Shown piece after piece: positions 29,851 to 39,548 of a stretch of DNA of 64,000 nucleotides. A program made the translations under genes and the position numbers. Source of the DNA: JADLHS01 sp049840435 (lineage in GTDB: Bacteria > Verrucomicrobiota > Verrucomicrobiia > Limisphaerales > JADLHS01). Where the stretch lies: assembly GCA_049840435.1 (NCBI GenBank), contig JASGKY010000008.1, positions 1 to 64,000 on the forward strand, read 5' to 3'. The notes beneath the pieces were generated by a model that was not told the origin of the DNA, did not search any database, and saw only the letters and a list, made by a program, of their open reading frames with translations. Each line of letters opens with the position of its first letter. Within the stretch, counting starts at the first letter, position 1.

Positions 29851-31380
29851 TCAATTCTTTCGTCGAATCCAGCGCAGCATCTCGAGCAATTTGGGCGGCT
29901 GGCCGGTTCGCAGGATGCCGATACGGAAGACTTTGCCCGCCGTCCACAACGCGGCGATGGCTGTGGCCAGCATCAGCAGAACCGTCCCGATCATATCAAT
30001 CCACGGCGGGTCGGCCATGACGCGGTTCATCATGATGAACGGTGTGTATAGCGGCACCCATGAGAGCACGCGCGCCAACGTGCCATTCGGATCTTTCGGG
30101 ATGAATGTCATGGTCATGAGCGGCACCATCATGATCATCGTAATGAAGCCCATGTAACTCTGTGCCTCCTTCAACGTATTGCATACGCTGCCCAACGCGA
30201 GAATGGAAGCCGCGTAGATGAAAAAACCAAACAGGAAATATACCGCGAACATCGGAATCAAACTCGACGAGTGCAGCACTGTAAGCACCTGCCCGGTCAC
30301 TGCGGTCGCTGCGCCCGCCTTCAACGTCAGGATGCCAAACAACGCCGCCATCCACGTGCCAATCATCGTCAAACCCACCGCCGCAATACCCAACAGTTTG
30401 CCCATCATCAATTCCCCCGGTGTAACCGAGGACAACAACACTTCGATGATACGATTGGATTTCTCCTCAATGACATTCGTGAGCAACATCTGAGCAATCG
30501 CGAAGATGGAAATCCACAGCAGATAAACGAACGCGCTCGGTAGCCATTGCTTGATAACGTCCACGTTCTTTACCGCTTCCTGACCACTTTCCTTCTTGGG
30601 ATTCAAACTCGCGATCGGTGCATAGGTCTGCTCCACCTCACGCACCGCCTTGGCGTCCAGCCCTCGCAACAGATACTCGCGCTGCCGGATTTCGCCATTC
30701 ACCGCCTGCTCAATCTCCTCGCGCAAATGCGTATCTGCCAAGTTGCCCGACCAATACTCAATACCGCTGCCTTTTCGCCCGCGCGCATTCTTGTCCTGCG
30801 GACGGACCACCTGTTTTTCAATGTCCGCTGGAATTAAAATCGCCGCACTGAGTGAAACCCATTGGCCGCCCACCTCGATCTTCTTTTCACCGCGCAGATA
30901 CGGACGCAGCCGCTCGGAAACTTCTTCCCACCTCGAATCCTGGCGCAATCCCGCCGGCAGCGGGGTTGCCTGAAAGTCCCGGCGCGGCGCTTTGAACTCA
31001 GGCGTCTCTGGTCGCAAATAGGGGCGCAGTCTCTCCAGATAGGCAGCCTCACCATTCGCCGTGAATTGTTCCAATGAGGGCGGATTGAATTTATTCGTGC
31101 CACCGGCCGGGGTTACATTTTTGCGCGCGTAATCATTCAGCGCATCAAACACCTTCCGCTGATAGGCCCGCTCCAGTCGCGCTTCAATGACGGACGCGAG
31201 CGTCTGCGATTGATCCACCAAGACGTAATAGCGCGTGGGTGTGCCCTTCTTTTCCAGCCAAAGTGGCACCTGCATCGTGAAGAAGATAATCGTCGGCACG
31301 AGCAGCAGACTGATCCAAAAGCCTTTAGTCTTGGCGTTCTCGGCGTATTCACGCCAGGCGACGAGGAAAATGTATTTCAT
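29851..31380 (-). CDS. ABC-2 type transporter permease (NatB-like)
   Basis: The 509-residue membrane protein has one N-terminal helix (GFWISLLLVPTIIFFTMQVP), a ~250-residue extracytoplasmic domain and a C-terminal bundle of five or six helices. NVIEEKSNRIIEVLLSSVTP and ELMMGKLLGIAAVGL form the EKS-N-R-x-x-E-V-L-L-S coupling motif of NatB/ABC-2 exporters. It pairs with the ATPase encoded immediately upstream; its ATG overlaps the ATPase TGA (ATGA). The substrate is unknown; homologues export sodium, drugs or peptides. The gene is intact. Confidence 0.9.
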   Translation of the reverse strand: MKYIFLVAWREYAENAKTKGFWISLLLVPTIIFFTMQVPLWLEKKGTPTRYYVLVDQSQTLASVIEARLERAYQRKVFDALNDYARKNVTPAGGTNKFNPPSLEQFTANGEAAYLERLRPYLRPETPEFKAPRRDFQATPLPAGLRQDSRWEEVSERLRPYLRGEKKIEVGGQWVSLSAAILIPADIEKQVVRPQDKNARGRKGSGIEYWSGNLADTHLREEIEQAVNGEIRQREYLLRGLDAKAVREVEQTYAPIASLNPKKESGQEAVKNVDVIKQWLPSAFVYLLWISIFAIAQMLLTNVIEEKSNRIIEVLLSSVTPGELMMGKLLGIAAVGLTMIGTWMAALFGILTLKAGAATAVTGQVLTVLHSSSLIPMFAVYFLFGFFIYAASILALGSVCNTLKEAQSYMGFITMIMMVPLMTMTFIPKDPNGTLARVLSWVPLYTPFIMMNRVMADPPWIDMIGTVLLMLATAIAALWTAGKVFRIGILRTGQPPKLLEMLRWIRRKN

Positions 31381-32342
31381 CGGAACGACGCCTCCTTCGC
31401 CTCCGGCCCGACCAATCGCATGAACGCTTCATGCAGCGTCGGCTCGGATTGATTGAAGCTGCGCAGCCGGATGCCGCGAGCAAAGCAGGTTTGTCAGGAT
31501 GGCTTGAGGGTCAGCGTGATCGCGCAACTCCAGTTCCCAATGCGAATTGGGCGTGCCATTGCCCGCCTCAAAAGTCCGCGCCGAAACCACGGCCGGCAGC
31601 TCCCGCAATGGCGCGATATCATCCGTCGTCTCGATCCGCACGCGGCGTGGAATGGTCTGCTTCGCGTCCTCCAACGTTCCGTCAAAAATCTTCTTTCCCT
31701 TTGCGAGCAGCAAAATCCGGTCGCACAGCCGCTCCGCGTGCTGCATGACGTGCGTGGAAAACAATACCGTGCGGCCGCGCTTGGCCATGTCGCGAATGAT
31801 ATCCTCCATCACCTGTTGGTTCACCGGATCGAGTCCGGAGAAGGGTTCGTCCAGAATGACGAACTCCGGATCATGTGCAATTGAGGCAAGCACCTGCACT
31901 TTTTGCCCCATGCCTTTGGAAAGCGCCTCGGTCGGGCTGTTGGCAAAATCTTTCAAGCCGTAGCGCTCCAGCAGTTCATACGCGCGTTGCTTGGCCGCCT
32001 TGCGATTCAATCCCTTCAAGGCTGCGAAGTAGGCGATGATCGCCCAGCATTTCATCTTTTTGTAGAGCCCCTTTCCTCCGGCAGATAACCGATGCGTTGC
32101 CGCACCTTGAGCGCAGAAGATTCACCCAGCACAGTGATGCTACCACTCGTGGGCTTGATGATTTCGAGAATCATCCGGATCGTCGTGGTTTTGCCCGCGC
32201 CGTTAGGACCGAGAAACCCGTAGATCGAACCCGCCGGCAGACTGAAGCTCACGTCATCCACCGCGCGAAAATCACCAAAGAGCTTGGTAACGCCGCGCAA
32301 TTCCAGCGGCACAGTCGGAGTGATGGCGTTACCGTTCATCAA
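31377..32342 (-). CDS. ABC transporter ATP-binding protein (two frame breaks)
   Basis: The N-terminal frame carries LRGVTKLFGDFRAVDDVSFS and Walker A GFLGPNGAGKTTTIRM. After a break near 32060 (four instead of five G on the coding strand) it reads LYKKMKCWAIIAYFAALKG, then the signature LSKGMGQKVQVLASIAHDP and Walker B EFVILDEPFSGLDPVNQQVM, with the H-loop in FSTHVM. A second break near 31490 hides the true tail (ARGIRLRSFNQSEPTLHEAF), which ends in a TGA overlapping the permease start. The signature has GMGQ where GGQQ/GMKQ types are common. It powers the adjacent ABC-2 permease. Confidence 0.88.
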
Positions 32343-32423
32343 GGTTTCGTTTGAAACAGAGGCTAACCAATAGACCGCGCGAACACCAGCACCTCACGCG
32401 ACAATGCACTCACAACTCCAACC

Positions 32424-34088
32424 TCACCTGCCCCCCGGCGACATCATCGTGCGATTCATCTTCAGCATCATCCGCTGGTTGTTCATGGCCTTGTTCCGAA
32501 ACTCGGCAAACTGAGCCACATCTTCTGGTGTCAGAAATGAGCCCGCGCGGTGGGCCGCCTTTTCATAAATACTATCCAGCAGTTTCAGATTCTTTTCCGC
32601 CTCACTTTCCGAAGCGATGTTACGAAAGTTCAAGATGGGCAACGTCTGATAGTTGGCCGGCAAGCCAGCGCTCGCCAGAGTTTGATCGGTTTCCGCCAAT
32701 AACAGATCGTAAAACTGCCGCGCCTTGGCTTTCTTTTCCGCGTCGTCGCCGGACAGCATGCTCTTGAACTGTTCGGCGGTGATATTGCTGGCCATTCGCT
32801 TCGAGTATTCCTGGTATTGCCCGAGCGCTTCGTCGCCCAGCAGCGTCTGCACCTTTTCCAACAACGCCGCTTCCTGCCCGGCAAAGATCGGCTCCATCTG
32901 CTGCGGCGTCAGGCCATCGCGCAGCACCGCCGTGATGTGATCAATGTTCTCCATCACATCATCCGCCAGCAATTCGCCAAACTTGTCCGCCTGTTCCTTG
33001 GGTAGATTCAGTTTCTTGGCAAAATCCTTGTAGAGCATGCCCATGCTCAACTTTTGCTGCTCGCGTATGGTTTGCCACATCGCCGGATCGGCCTTGATGC
33101 CGCTTAGCGCACTCGGCCCGTTCGTGCGCGACGCCGCGTCCTGTCGCAAGCGGGCCACTTCGCCGCGCAACCGCAACAGTTCGAGGGAAGAATTCGTTGC
33201 GACCGGGACCGCGGCGGGTATCGCGGCCAGCTTGGCAAGCCGTGCATTTTCCGCCGCGAGCTGTTCACTCTGCTGCTTTTGTTGGCGCAACGCATCGTTT
33301 GCTTCGGTGAGCTTGGTCTGGGTTTGATGCTGCATCACCCAGGGAATCGCCACTCCGGCAGCGACGACGGTGGCGATAACAGCGACTTTAAGTTTGGTCA
33401 TGCTCATAACTTCAAGAATGGTTAAAGTAGTTCCCGCGCCCGTGGCCGCACTGGCCAAGGCGAACGATGAAGCGGCCACGGCAAATCCAACCGGCGCGGC
33501 TGATACAGAATGCGCCGCCAGCACCGAGGCCAACGCCGTGCCGGACAACGTCACACCCCGCACTTTCAGCAGGCCCTCAAGTTTTTCCAATGCACGATCC
33601 ACGCGTTTGCGTGCGGCTTCTTCCGGACTGCCCAGCGATTCGCCGACGGAGCGAAAATCTTTTTGCTCAAAGAAGCGCAACAGAATGGCCGCCCGATCTT
33701 CAGCGTTGAGTTGGTTCACCGCTTCGTCGAGCACGGGTGTGAGCGTGGCGAGATTGGCGGCGGAGTGATCTTCGAGCGTACTCATTGCAACAGCCTGCCT
33801 TTCTCGTTCCTGACGCCGACGTTCACTGCGCAGCACTTTGCTGGCAACGAAGCACGTGTGCCGGTGCAACCAGCCACCAAGCATCACGTCCTTGGACAAC
33901 GTTCGCGCCAGCTTGGCCAGATCGGCAAAGACTGTCTGCGCCACATCCTCGGCCAGATGCGCGTCGCCATTCACCAGCCGGATGGCGGCGGAATAAACCA
34001 GGTCCACGTAGCTGGCGACCAGATCGCGGAAGGCGGTTTCCGAGCCGGAAGCCACGTAATCAGCGAGCAATTGTCGGGTGTCGGTCAT
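32424..34088 (-). CDS. ECF sigma factor fused to a transmembrane, coiled-coil C-terminal domain
   Basis: Residues 1-180 are a sigma-70 family ECF factor: region 2 (SGSETAFRDLVASYVDLVYS, then LAEDVAQTVFADLAKLA) and region 4 (LNAEDRAAILLRFFEQKDFR, then SPEEAARKRVDRALEKLEGL). Two hydrophobic stretches follow (about 183-225 and 232-252, KLKVAVIATVVAAGVAIPWV), then a coiled coil (KLTEANDALRQQKQQSEQLA) and a ~230-residue helical domain of unknown family. This architecture, a sigma factor tethered to the membrane with an outer domain, is found repeatedly in Verrucomicrobia. Membrane tethering suggests direct sensing by the C-terminal domain and perhaps release by proteolysis, but this is inference. 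No anti-sigma gene is adjacent. Confidence 0.85.
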   Translation of the reverse strand: MTDTRQLLADYVASGSETAFRDLVASYVDLVYSAAIRLVNGDAHLAEDVAQTVFADLAKLARTLSKDVMLGGWLHRHTCFVASKVLRSERRRQERERQAVAMSTLEDHSAANLATLTPVLDEAVNQLNAEDRAAILLRFFEQKDFRSVGESLGSPEEAARKRVDRALEKLEGLLKVRGVTLSGTALASVLAAHSVSAAPVGFAVAASSFALASAATGAGTTLTILEVMSMTKLKVAVIATVVAAGVAIPWVMQHQTQTKLTEANDALRQQKQQSEQLAAENARLAKLAAIPAAVPVATNSSLELLRLRGEVARLRQDAASRTNGPSALSGIKADPAMWQTIREQQKLSMGMLYKDFAKKLNLPKEQADKFGELLADDVMENIDHITAVLRDGLTPQQMEPIFAGQEAALLEKVQTLLGDEALGQYQEYSKRMASNITAEQFKSMLSGDDAEKKAKARQFYDLLLAETDQTLASAGLPANYQTLPILNFRNIASESEAEKNLKLLDSIYEKAAHRAGSFLTPEDVAQFAEFRNKAMNNQRMMLKMNRTMMSPGGR

Positions 34089-34222
34089 CGTTCAACACTA
34101 GTAAAGACCCGCCGACTTGGGAAAGCGGACAAAATCTTCTAAATAATTCCCATGCCGTCTCTGGCATGATAAATTTGCAGTTGAGCATTTTTCCCAACCT
34201 CGCTAGTTCTTTGCGCGACGCC

Positions 34223-35005
34223 ATGAATACTACCATCCGCGCATCCCTCGCACTGCTGCTTGTGACCATCACTACAGCGCACCCCGTTTCAGCCGCTGAC
34301 CCCAGCGTGGGCGTGGGGGCAAAACCCATCAGCGGCGCAGAAATCATTTTTGACGGCTCCCGTGAGATGCTTGATACGAAGTGGACTTATTGGGCTGGCC
34401 CAAGCTTCAGCTCGTCCCTACCCATCAAGTGGAAGATCGTGGATGATCCGGCGGACAAAGGCTCAGTCCTCCAAACCGACGACCCCGCCGCCGCCGGAGG
34501 CAAGTATGGCGCAGCGGACATCGTGACAAAACAAACGTACCGGGATTTCCGCCTGCACGTCGAATTCTTAATCATGAACCCACGCGGCAACAGCGGCGTA
34601 TATTTGCAGAACCGTTACGAGATCCAAATTTGCGAAGGTGACAAATCCAAGCATGGCATGGGCGCGGTGATCAACGAAACCGAGTCGCCGTACCATCTCT
34701 TTGCCGGGCTCGGCAAATGGAACGCCTACGACATTGTATTTCGCGCCGCGCGCTTTAAGGATGGAAAACTCACCGAACAGCCGCGGGTCTCGATGTATTT
34801 CAACGGTGTGAAGGTTCACACGAACGTGCCGATCAGCCAGGTCTGGGGTGGGCCGAATTCCGGCGTGGACGGCGGGAACGATGGCGGCAAAGGCATCACC
34901 GATACGCCACAAGGCTTGAAGCTACAATGCGAAGGCCACGATGTCCGTTACCGCAACATCTGGATCAAGGAACTGGAGCTGAAAGCGGCGGACACGGATT
35001 TTTAA
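34223..35005 (+). CDS. Secreted DUF1080 (3-keto-disaccharide hydrolase-like) protein
   Basis: The start at 34223 gives a signal peptide (MNTTIRASLALLLVTITTAH ending SAA-D). The longer frame from 33785 is an antisense shadow of the sigma-factor gene. The 260-residue product is a single concanavalin-like DUF1080 domain with FRLHVEFLIMNPRGNSGVYL, QNRYEIQICEGD and LKLQCEGHDVRYRNIWIKEL. Members of this family have been linked to hydrolysis of 3-keto-disaccharides and are abundant in planctomycetes and verrucomicrobia. The Gfo/Idh proteins of these organisms would supply the 3-keto sugars. It stands alone, divergent from the sigma gene. Confidence 0.88.
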   Translation: MNTTIRASLALLLVTITTAHPVSAADPSVGVGAKPISGAEIIFDGSREMLDTKWTYWAGPSFSSSLPIKWKIVDDPADKGSVLQTDDPAAAGGKYGAADIVTKQTYRDFRLHVEFLIMNPRGNSGVYLQNRYEIQICEGDKSKHGMGAVINETESPYHLFAGLGKWNAYDIVFRAARFKDGKLTEQPRVSMYFNGVKVHTNVPISQVWGGPNSGVDGGNDGGKGITDTPQGLKLQCEGHDVRYRNIWIKELELKAADTDF

Positions 35006-35021
35006 CCGCGCCCGCCTGCAA

Positions 35022-37008
35022 TCAAACGCTGGCTGGAGCGGGCGAGGATTCCTTGCCCCCCGCCGCCGGCGGATCAACCGGAGGCGTTGTGCTGCCTTGG
35101 AAACTCTTCCACATGGTCAGCGGCAACGAACCGAGGACGATGAGCGCGATCTGGCTGCCATTGAATAGCATCAACCACTTGAATGCCGCGTCCATGAAGC
35201 CGTAGCTGTGCAGGCCGATGCCGAGCATGTTCGTCCCGAACCAGGACCACGCCGTGATGACGTTGCCGAAGATGGCGAGGTTCATCAAACCGCGTTCCTT
35301 CACCATTCCGCCCCAACGCGCATGGAGGATGAGTCCATTCCAGATGACGATAAGTAATGCGCCATTTTCCTTCGGGTCCCAACCCCAGAAGCGCCCCCAA
35401 GATTGGTCCGCCCAGATGCCGCCCAGCACCGTGCCAGTGAAACTGAACAACGTGGCGAAGCAGATGATGGCGTAAACCATCTTGGTGAGCGCCTTGCCAA
35501 GATCGAGTTGATTCAAACGCGCCGCGGTACCTGGAGTAAAAATCCCCAGAATCACATACGCCATCGCCAGTCCGCCCGCCGCGAACGTCGACGCATAGCC
35601 GAGCGTCACCACCACGACGTGGGTGGCGAGCCAGAAGTTCGTATCCAGCACGGCTTGCAACATCTCCATCGTGTCACCGCCGAGCGCGAGGTTGTGCGCG
35701 ATAAGCAACGTGATGAAGCCCGCCAGGCCCGCCATGGCACTGCCGAGACCGACTTTGTAGATGCGTTCCAGAATCAGGCCGAGCACACACGCGCCCCAAC
35801 CGATGAACACGGCGGAGGAATACAGATTCGTCACCGGCGGACGGCCTTCCAGCATCATGCGATAGATGAGCGCAAAGGTATGCACGACACAGGCCAATCC
35901 GATCAGATAAAACGCCGCCCGCCGGAACGACTCCGACGCATTTGGCCACGAACCAAACGTCAACAACGCCCCGCCCGCCAGCACGAAGGCGAAGATGTAG
36001 ATAATGGTAGCGTGGAGAAACAATTTGATCTGGTTGAAGTAATATTCCGAGCGCCCCTTATTCACTTCCTTGGCAAAATCTTTGCCGAGCCAGTTCTTGT
36101 AACCGGCAACGGCGGAATTGAATTCGGTGGCATCATCCTGGGCGTAGGCCTTGGCCATGCGCGAATAGAAGCCCACCGCCGGCGGGATGGTCTGGGTGCG
36201 GATTGCGTCGAGCAGACTCGCACCGACATTCGCCCATGCGTCCCGATCTTCTTCCGGCTCCACCGGTGGCACGGCACGCGGATACGAACGATTGGCCGCC
36301 GCTTCAAACTTCTGACCGATCGCCATGAACGATTGCAACGCTTTCTGATCGGCATCCGCGCCCATCTGTTGCGCCCGCATCGCCCGGACGCCAGCCGGCA
36401 ATGCCGCTTCGAAGTCGGCGAGTAATTGCACGAAATTTGTCGTGCGTTCGGGTTGAATGCTGTTCTTGAGTCGTTGGTAGATGTTAATGGCATTGGCCAG
36501 CTTCAGGATCTGCCGTTGGTAGCTAGTCTGCTGGGCAGTATTCCACCTCCGAAGCCTTGCTGGCCTGCGTGAAGATTTCGCTCACCACCGGCTTTAGATC
36601 GTCATAGGGATAATAACGCAGCCCGGATTTCTCGATCCCTTTCTCGCCAAGCTTCAATTCGCTGATGATGTCCGGGTGATGGATCAGAAAGATATTGCGG
36701 GTATCCGCAACTTCAGGTTTAAAGCAGACTTCGAGCAACCACTCGGTGGAACGGAGCTTTTTGGGATGACGCCAGAATTGCCACGAGGGCAGCAGTTCGA
36801 GCGGAACGTCGCCGGTGCTGCGGATCTGGAGCAAGGAATTGTGCGCCACGGAATCCAGCGGCTGGACACGCCCGTTGAGCAGCACCGGCAGGCGGCCGAA
36901 TTCAGCGGTGTACAGTCCGGTGTTGGGTTTGGGCTTCATCACCGCTACGATCTCGATCGCGAACAACGCGAGAAAAAACCACGGCAGATATTTGAGGAGG
37001 GCTTTCAT
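35022..37008 (-). CDS. ccsA: Cytochrome c biogenesis protein CcsA/ResC (frame break near 36530)
   Basis: System II heme handler that, with ResB, exports heme and attaches it to apocytochrome c. The N-terminal frame (start 37008, MKALLKYLPWFFLALFAIEI) has a membrane helix and a long periplasmic domain. After a break near 36530, where dropping one T gives EYAQQTSYQRQILKLAN, the C-terminal half has seven or more helices. These include the WWD heme-binding motif GGIWADQSWGRFWGWDPKEN and conserved His residues (TFALIYRMM region, HVVVVTLGYA). The total of about 661 residues matches large fused-type CcsA proteins. The start overlaps the resB stop (ATGA). Confidence 0.9.
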
Positions 37009-38157
37009 GCTGTTTTACGTTTGGCGGCGAAACTGATCAGGTGGACAAGGAACTGCCAGACCATCCCGACGGAGACCAACACACACGCGAAATACGGCGT
37101 GAGCCAGCCGGGATTGTTCACGACTTGCAGGACGGTGGTTTGTTCCGTCTCTTTGTCGAAGCTGGATTGGAAAAAAGTTTTGCCATCGTAACGCAACGGC
37201 TCGTTCATGCGGATGGTCACCTCGCGATTCTCGCCCGTGTCGGGACGCTCCAAGCGAATGCGGCTGGAAAAGTTTTTCGCCTTCTCCGTGCCGGCGTAAC
37301 CGATCAAACCGGAAATCAATCAGGTGCAGATAATACGGCTTGTAGTAACGCTCCGGACGCAGGACAAAGCTGAGATTCCGGCCTCCCGCCGCCAACGCCA
37401 GTGACGTGGAAATATAGCCTGACACCAATACCGAACGCGTCTCGCCTTGCGGCCCAACCAACTCCACGACCCCGGACGGAATGTCGCGAAGATTCATGTG
37501 CGTCTCCTTCGGCAGACTGCGCCACCAGATCGGGCGACCCGCCGCGCTTTCCGCCGCTACCGGTTCAAAGCCACTTGAATCCATGGAATCGGTCAGCGCC
37601 GAATTGGGAAAATACGTCTTGGCCCGCAGCTTGAAGGGCATGTCCGGATGCGCCAGTTCCCCGCCCTTCTGCAACAAAGTGGCTGGAATAGCGATGACCT
37701 TGTCATCCTTCTCGTCCGTCGTGTCAACGATCGCCAATTCCCAGCGACTGCCGGATTCAGAGAAGTTGGACGACTCACCCTCGCGGATGGACATGTGGCT
37801 TTCGACAGAAAGCATATCCGTCATGAACTGCCCCAGCAGCAGCAGCACCACGCCGAGGTGGATCATCGCGATCCCCAACCGCTTCAGCCCAGAGCGATAA
37901 TAACGCAGATGTGCGGCAAAGAGATTGATAAGCAACAAACCGCCGACAAGATAGCCGCCTGGAAAAATCGGGATCTTCAGCCCCGAGCCTTCCGGCTTCC
38001 AATAAATGAAGAGGCTGCGGAAGAATTCGTCTTGGGCCATGTACAGCCCGAGCTTCACCTGCGCGATCGTGCCCCAGAAAACCAGGATCAATCCCAGCGC
38101 CAGCAACACGACGGCAAGTTTGACCGACGAAAAGAAGTAGTAGAGACGCGTGAGCAT
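37005..38157 (-). CDS. resB: Cytochrome c biogenesis protein ResB (frame break near 37292)
   Basis: ResB/Ccs1 partners CcsA in system II cytochrome c maturation. The frame opens MLTRLYYFFSSVKLAVVLLA with the typical S-x-K-x-A-V first helix. Two more helices follow, around FPGGYLVGGLLLINLFAAHL and LGIAMIHLGVVLLLLGQFMT, then the periplasmic domain. Near 37292 one extra T shifts frame; without it the text reads YYLHLIDFRFDRYAGTEKAK, then NFSSRIRLERPDTGENREVT, a strongly conserved ResB segment, and a last helix WLTPYFACVLVSVGMVWQFL. It sits between the His-rich protein (2-base gap) and ccsA (4-base overlap), so all three are one operon. Confidence 0.9.
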
Positions 38158-38158
38158 G

Positions 38159-39322
38159 TCAGTATTTCACTCCTTTGACGAACGCCAGGAAGTTCTCCTT
38201 CTCCGCCGCCACCAATTTCGGTTCGCCCATCAGCTTATAATACCAGGTGCTGCCGTTGCGGATCACCTTCACCCCAAGCGTCGTCGCGGGTTTTTCCGTC
38301 GAACTATCCGTGCCGCTCAGCTCAACGTAAGTCCCCTTCCCACCAGCCACCTCGATCTCCTGCGTGTTCTTTTGCAACTCGGCCTCACTCCACGAGCCCA
38401 AGCCCAACTGCGCCCGCCAACGGTTGAGATTGGCCGCCAGCCCACCACCATCCCCGGCGGAGCTGCTCACGTTGACGGCGGCTTTGGCATCGCCTGCACC
38501 AGCGATCAAGAACTTCGCGAACAAAAATTGGCCGCCAGAAATTTCCTTCCAACTGCTCGGCACCGTCCAAGTTGGGCCGCCTTCGCGGGGCGCAGGCGGG
38601 GCGGCAGTCGTAACCGCGCCAGGCATTCCGCCCCCTGACACCGCTCCCCCACCCACGGGCGGGTGTCCCGCCGGCAAAGCCTCCGGCGCGGGCGCTTCTT
38701 CGATCTTCACCGATTTGAGGAAAGCCACAAAATTCGGCTTCTGTGCGAGCACCAGTTCGTCGTCGCCCTGCAATTTATAGAACCAACTCATCTCGCCGAG
38801 ATGGGCCATGGCCGTGACAATGCGGATTGTTTGACCGGCAGCCGACTTGCCCGCCATATCGAACATCTTTCCGGGAACTCCGCCGATGTCCACGGCGGTG
38901 AGTTCCTTGTCGGCGTCGCCTTCAGAAAGTTCACTCAGACCAACTTGCTGTCGCCACATGTTGACAATCATGGTTTCGCGCCCCGCCATGCCCGGCAAAG
39001 GCGTCACAGCGACCTGGGCGGATTGACCATTCGTTCCGGTGATACTGAACCCCGCCACACGCATCTCACCAGTGCCAGCTTCACGCCACCCCTCGGGCGT
39101 GGTGTAAGTCACTTTCGGCATGGCGCGCATCGCGTGCGGATTAGCAGCCGAACCGTGGCCGTGACCATCCCCCGGACCGTGATTATGCCCGTCATCCGCC
39201 GAATGCCCCGCGGGTTTCTCCTTGGGTACGTGATAAACCTGGATTTTATCCGCCGCGCCGACCGTCAATGCCGCCGCCAGCAACCCAGCACAACCCAGCA
39301 ATCCGGAATGATGAAAACTCAT
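38159..39322 (-). CDS. Exported His-rich protein with an internal domain duplication
   Basis: The 387-residue protein has a signal peptide (to about residue 24, VGAADK) and then a His/Gly-rich segment (HSADDGHNHGPGDGHGHGSA) able to bind metal or heme. Two copies of a ~135-residue domain follow. Each starts at an aromatic W (TPEGWREAGTGEMRVAGFSI; VPSSWKEISGGQFLFAKFLI) and contains NxWRxQxGL and Y-K-L-x-G-D/E, ending FLKSVK or FVKGVK. The copies are joined by a Pro/Gly-rich linker. The fold family is not recognised. It is the first gene of the resB-ccsA operon, so a role in heme, copper or cytochrome handling in the periplasm is plausible but unproven. Confidence 0.75.
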   Translation of the reverse strand: MSFHHSGLLGCAGLLAAALTVGAADKIQVYHVPKEKPAGHSADDGHNHGPGDGHGHGSAANPHAMRAMPKVTYTTPEGWREAGTGEMRVAGFSITGTNGQSAQVAVTPLPGMAGRETMIVNMWRQQVGLSELSEGDADKELTAVDIGGVPGKMFDMAGKSAAGQTIRIVTAMAHLGEMSWFYKLQGDDELVLAQKPNFVAFLKSVKIEEAPAPEALPAGHPPVGGGAVSGGGMPGAVTTAAPPAPREGGPTWTVPSSWKEISGGQFLFAKFLIAGAGDAKAAVNVSSSAGDGGGLAANLNRWRAQLGLGSWSEAELQKNTQEIEVAGGKGTYVELSGTDSSTEKPATTLGVKVIRNGSTWYYKLMGEPKLVAAEKENFLAFVKGVKY

Positions 39323-39548
39323 GCTTAGTTTCTACTTTTTTTGGCCAGCCGGAGCAAGCCGTCCCTTGCATTACCTGCTGCAATTATTGTTAGTAGATAA
39401 TAATACAAACTCACCAAAACACGCCAACTGCCCACACCCGCCCGGACGTCGTGATACCCCATCCCCCTGCTCGCCTCGTACAAAGCAGTTGAGCCTGCGC
39501 ATCGGTTTCGCTACCTCTGTCGGCGACATTGATGCCGTTTTTGCCAAC

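Noticed and set aside
33785..34222. N-terminal extension of the DUF1080 gene
   Set aside because: The extension lies antisense to the sigma-factor gene and lacks conservation; a signal peptide begins exactly at 34223.
35403..36425. Plus-strand open frame of 340 codons
   Set aside because: Antisense to ccsA, Arg/His-rich, no domain; a shadow.
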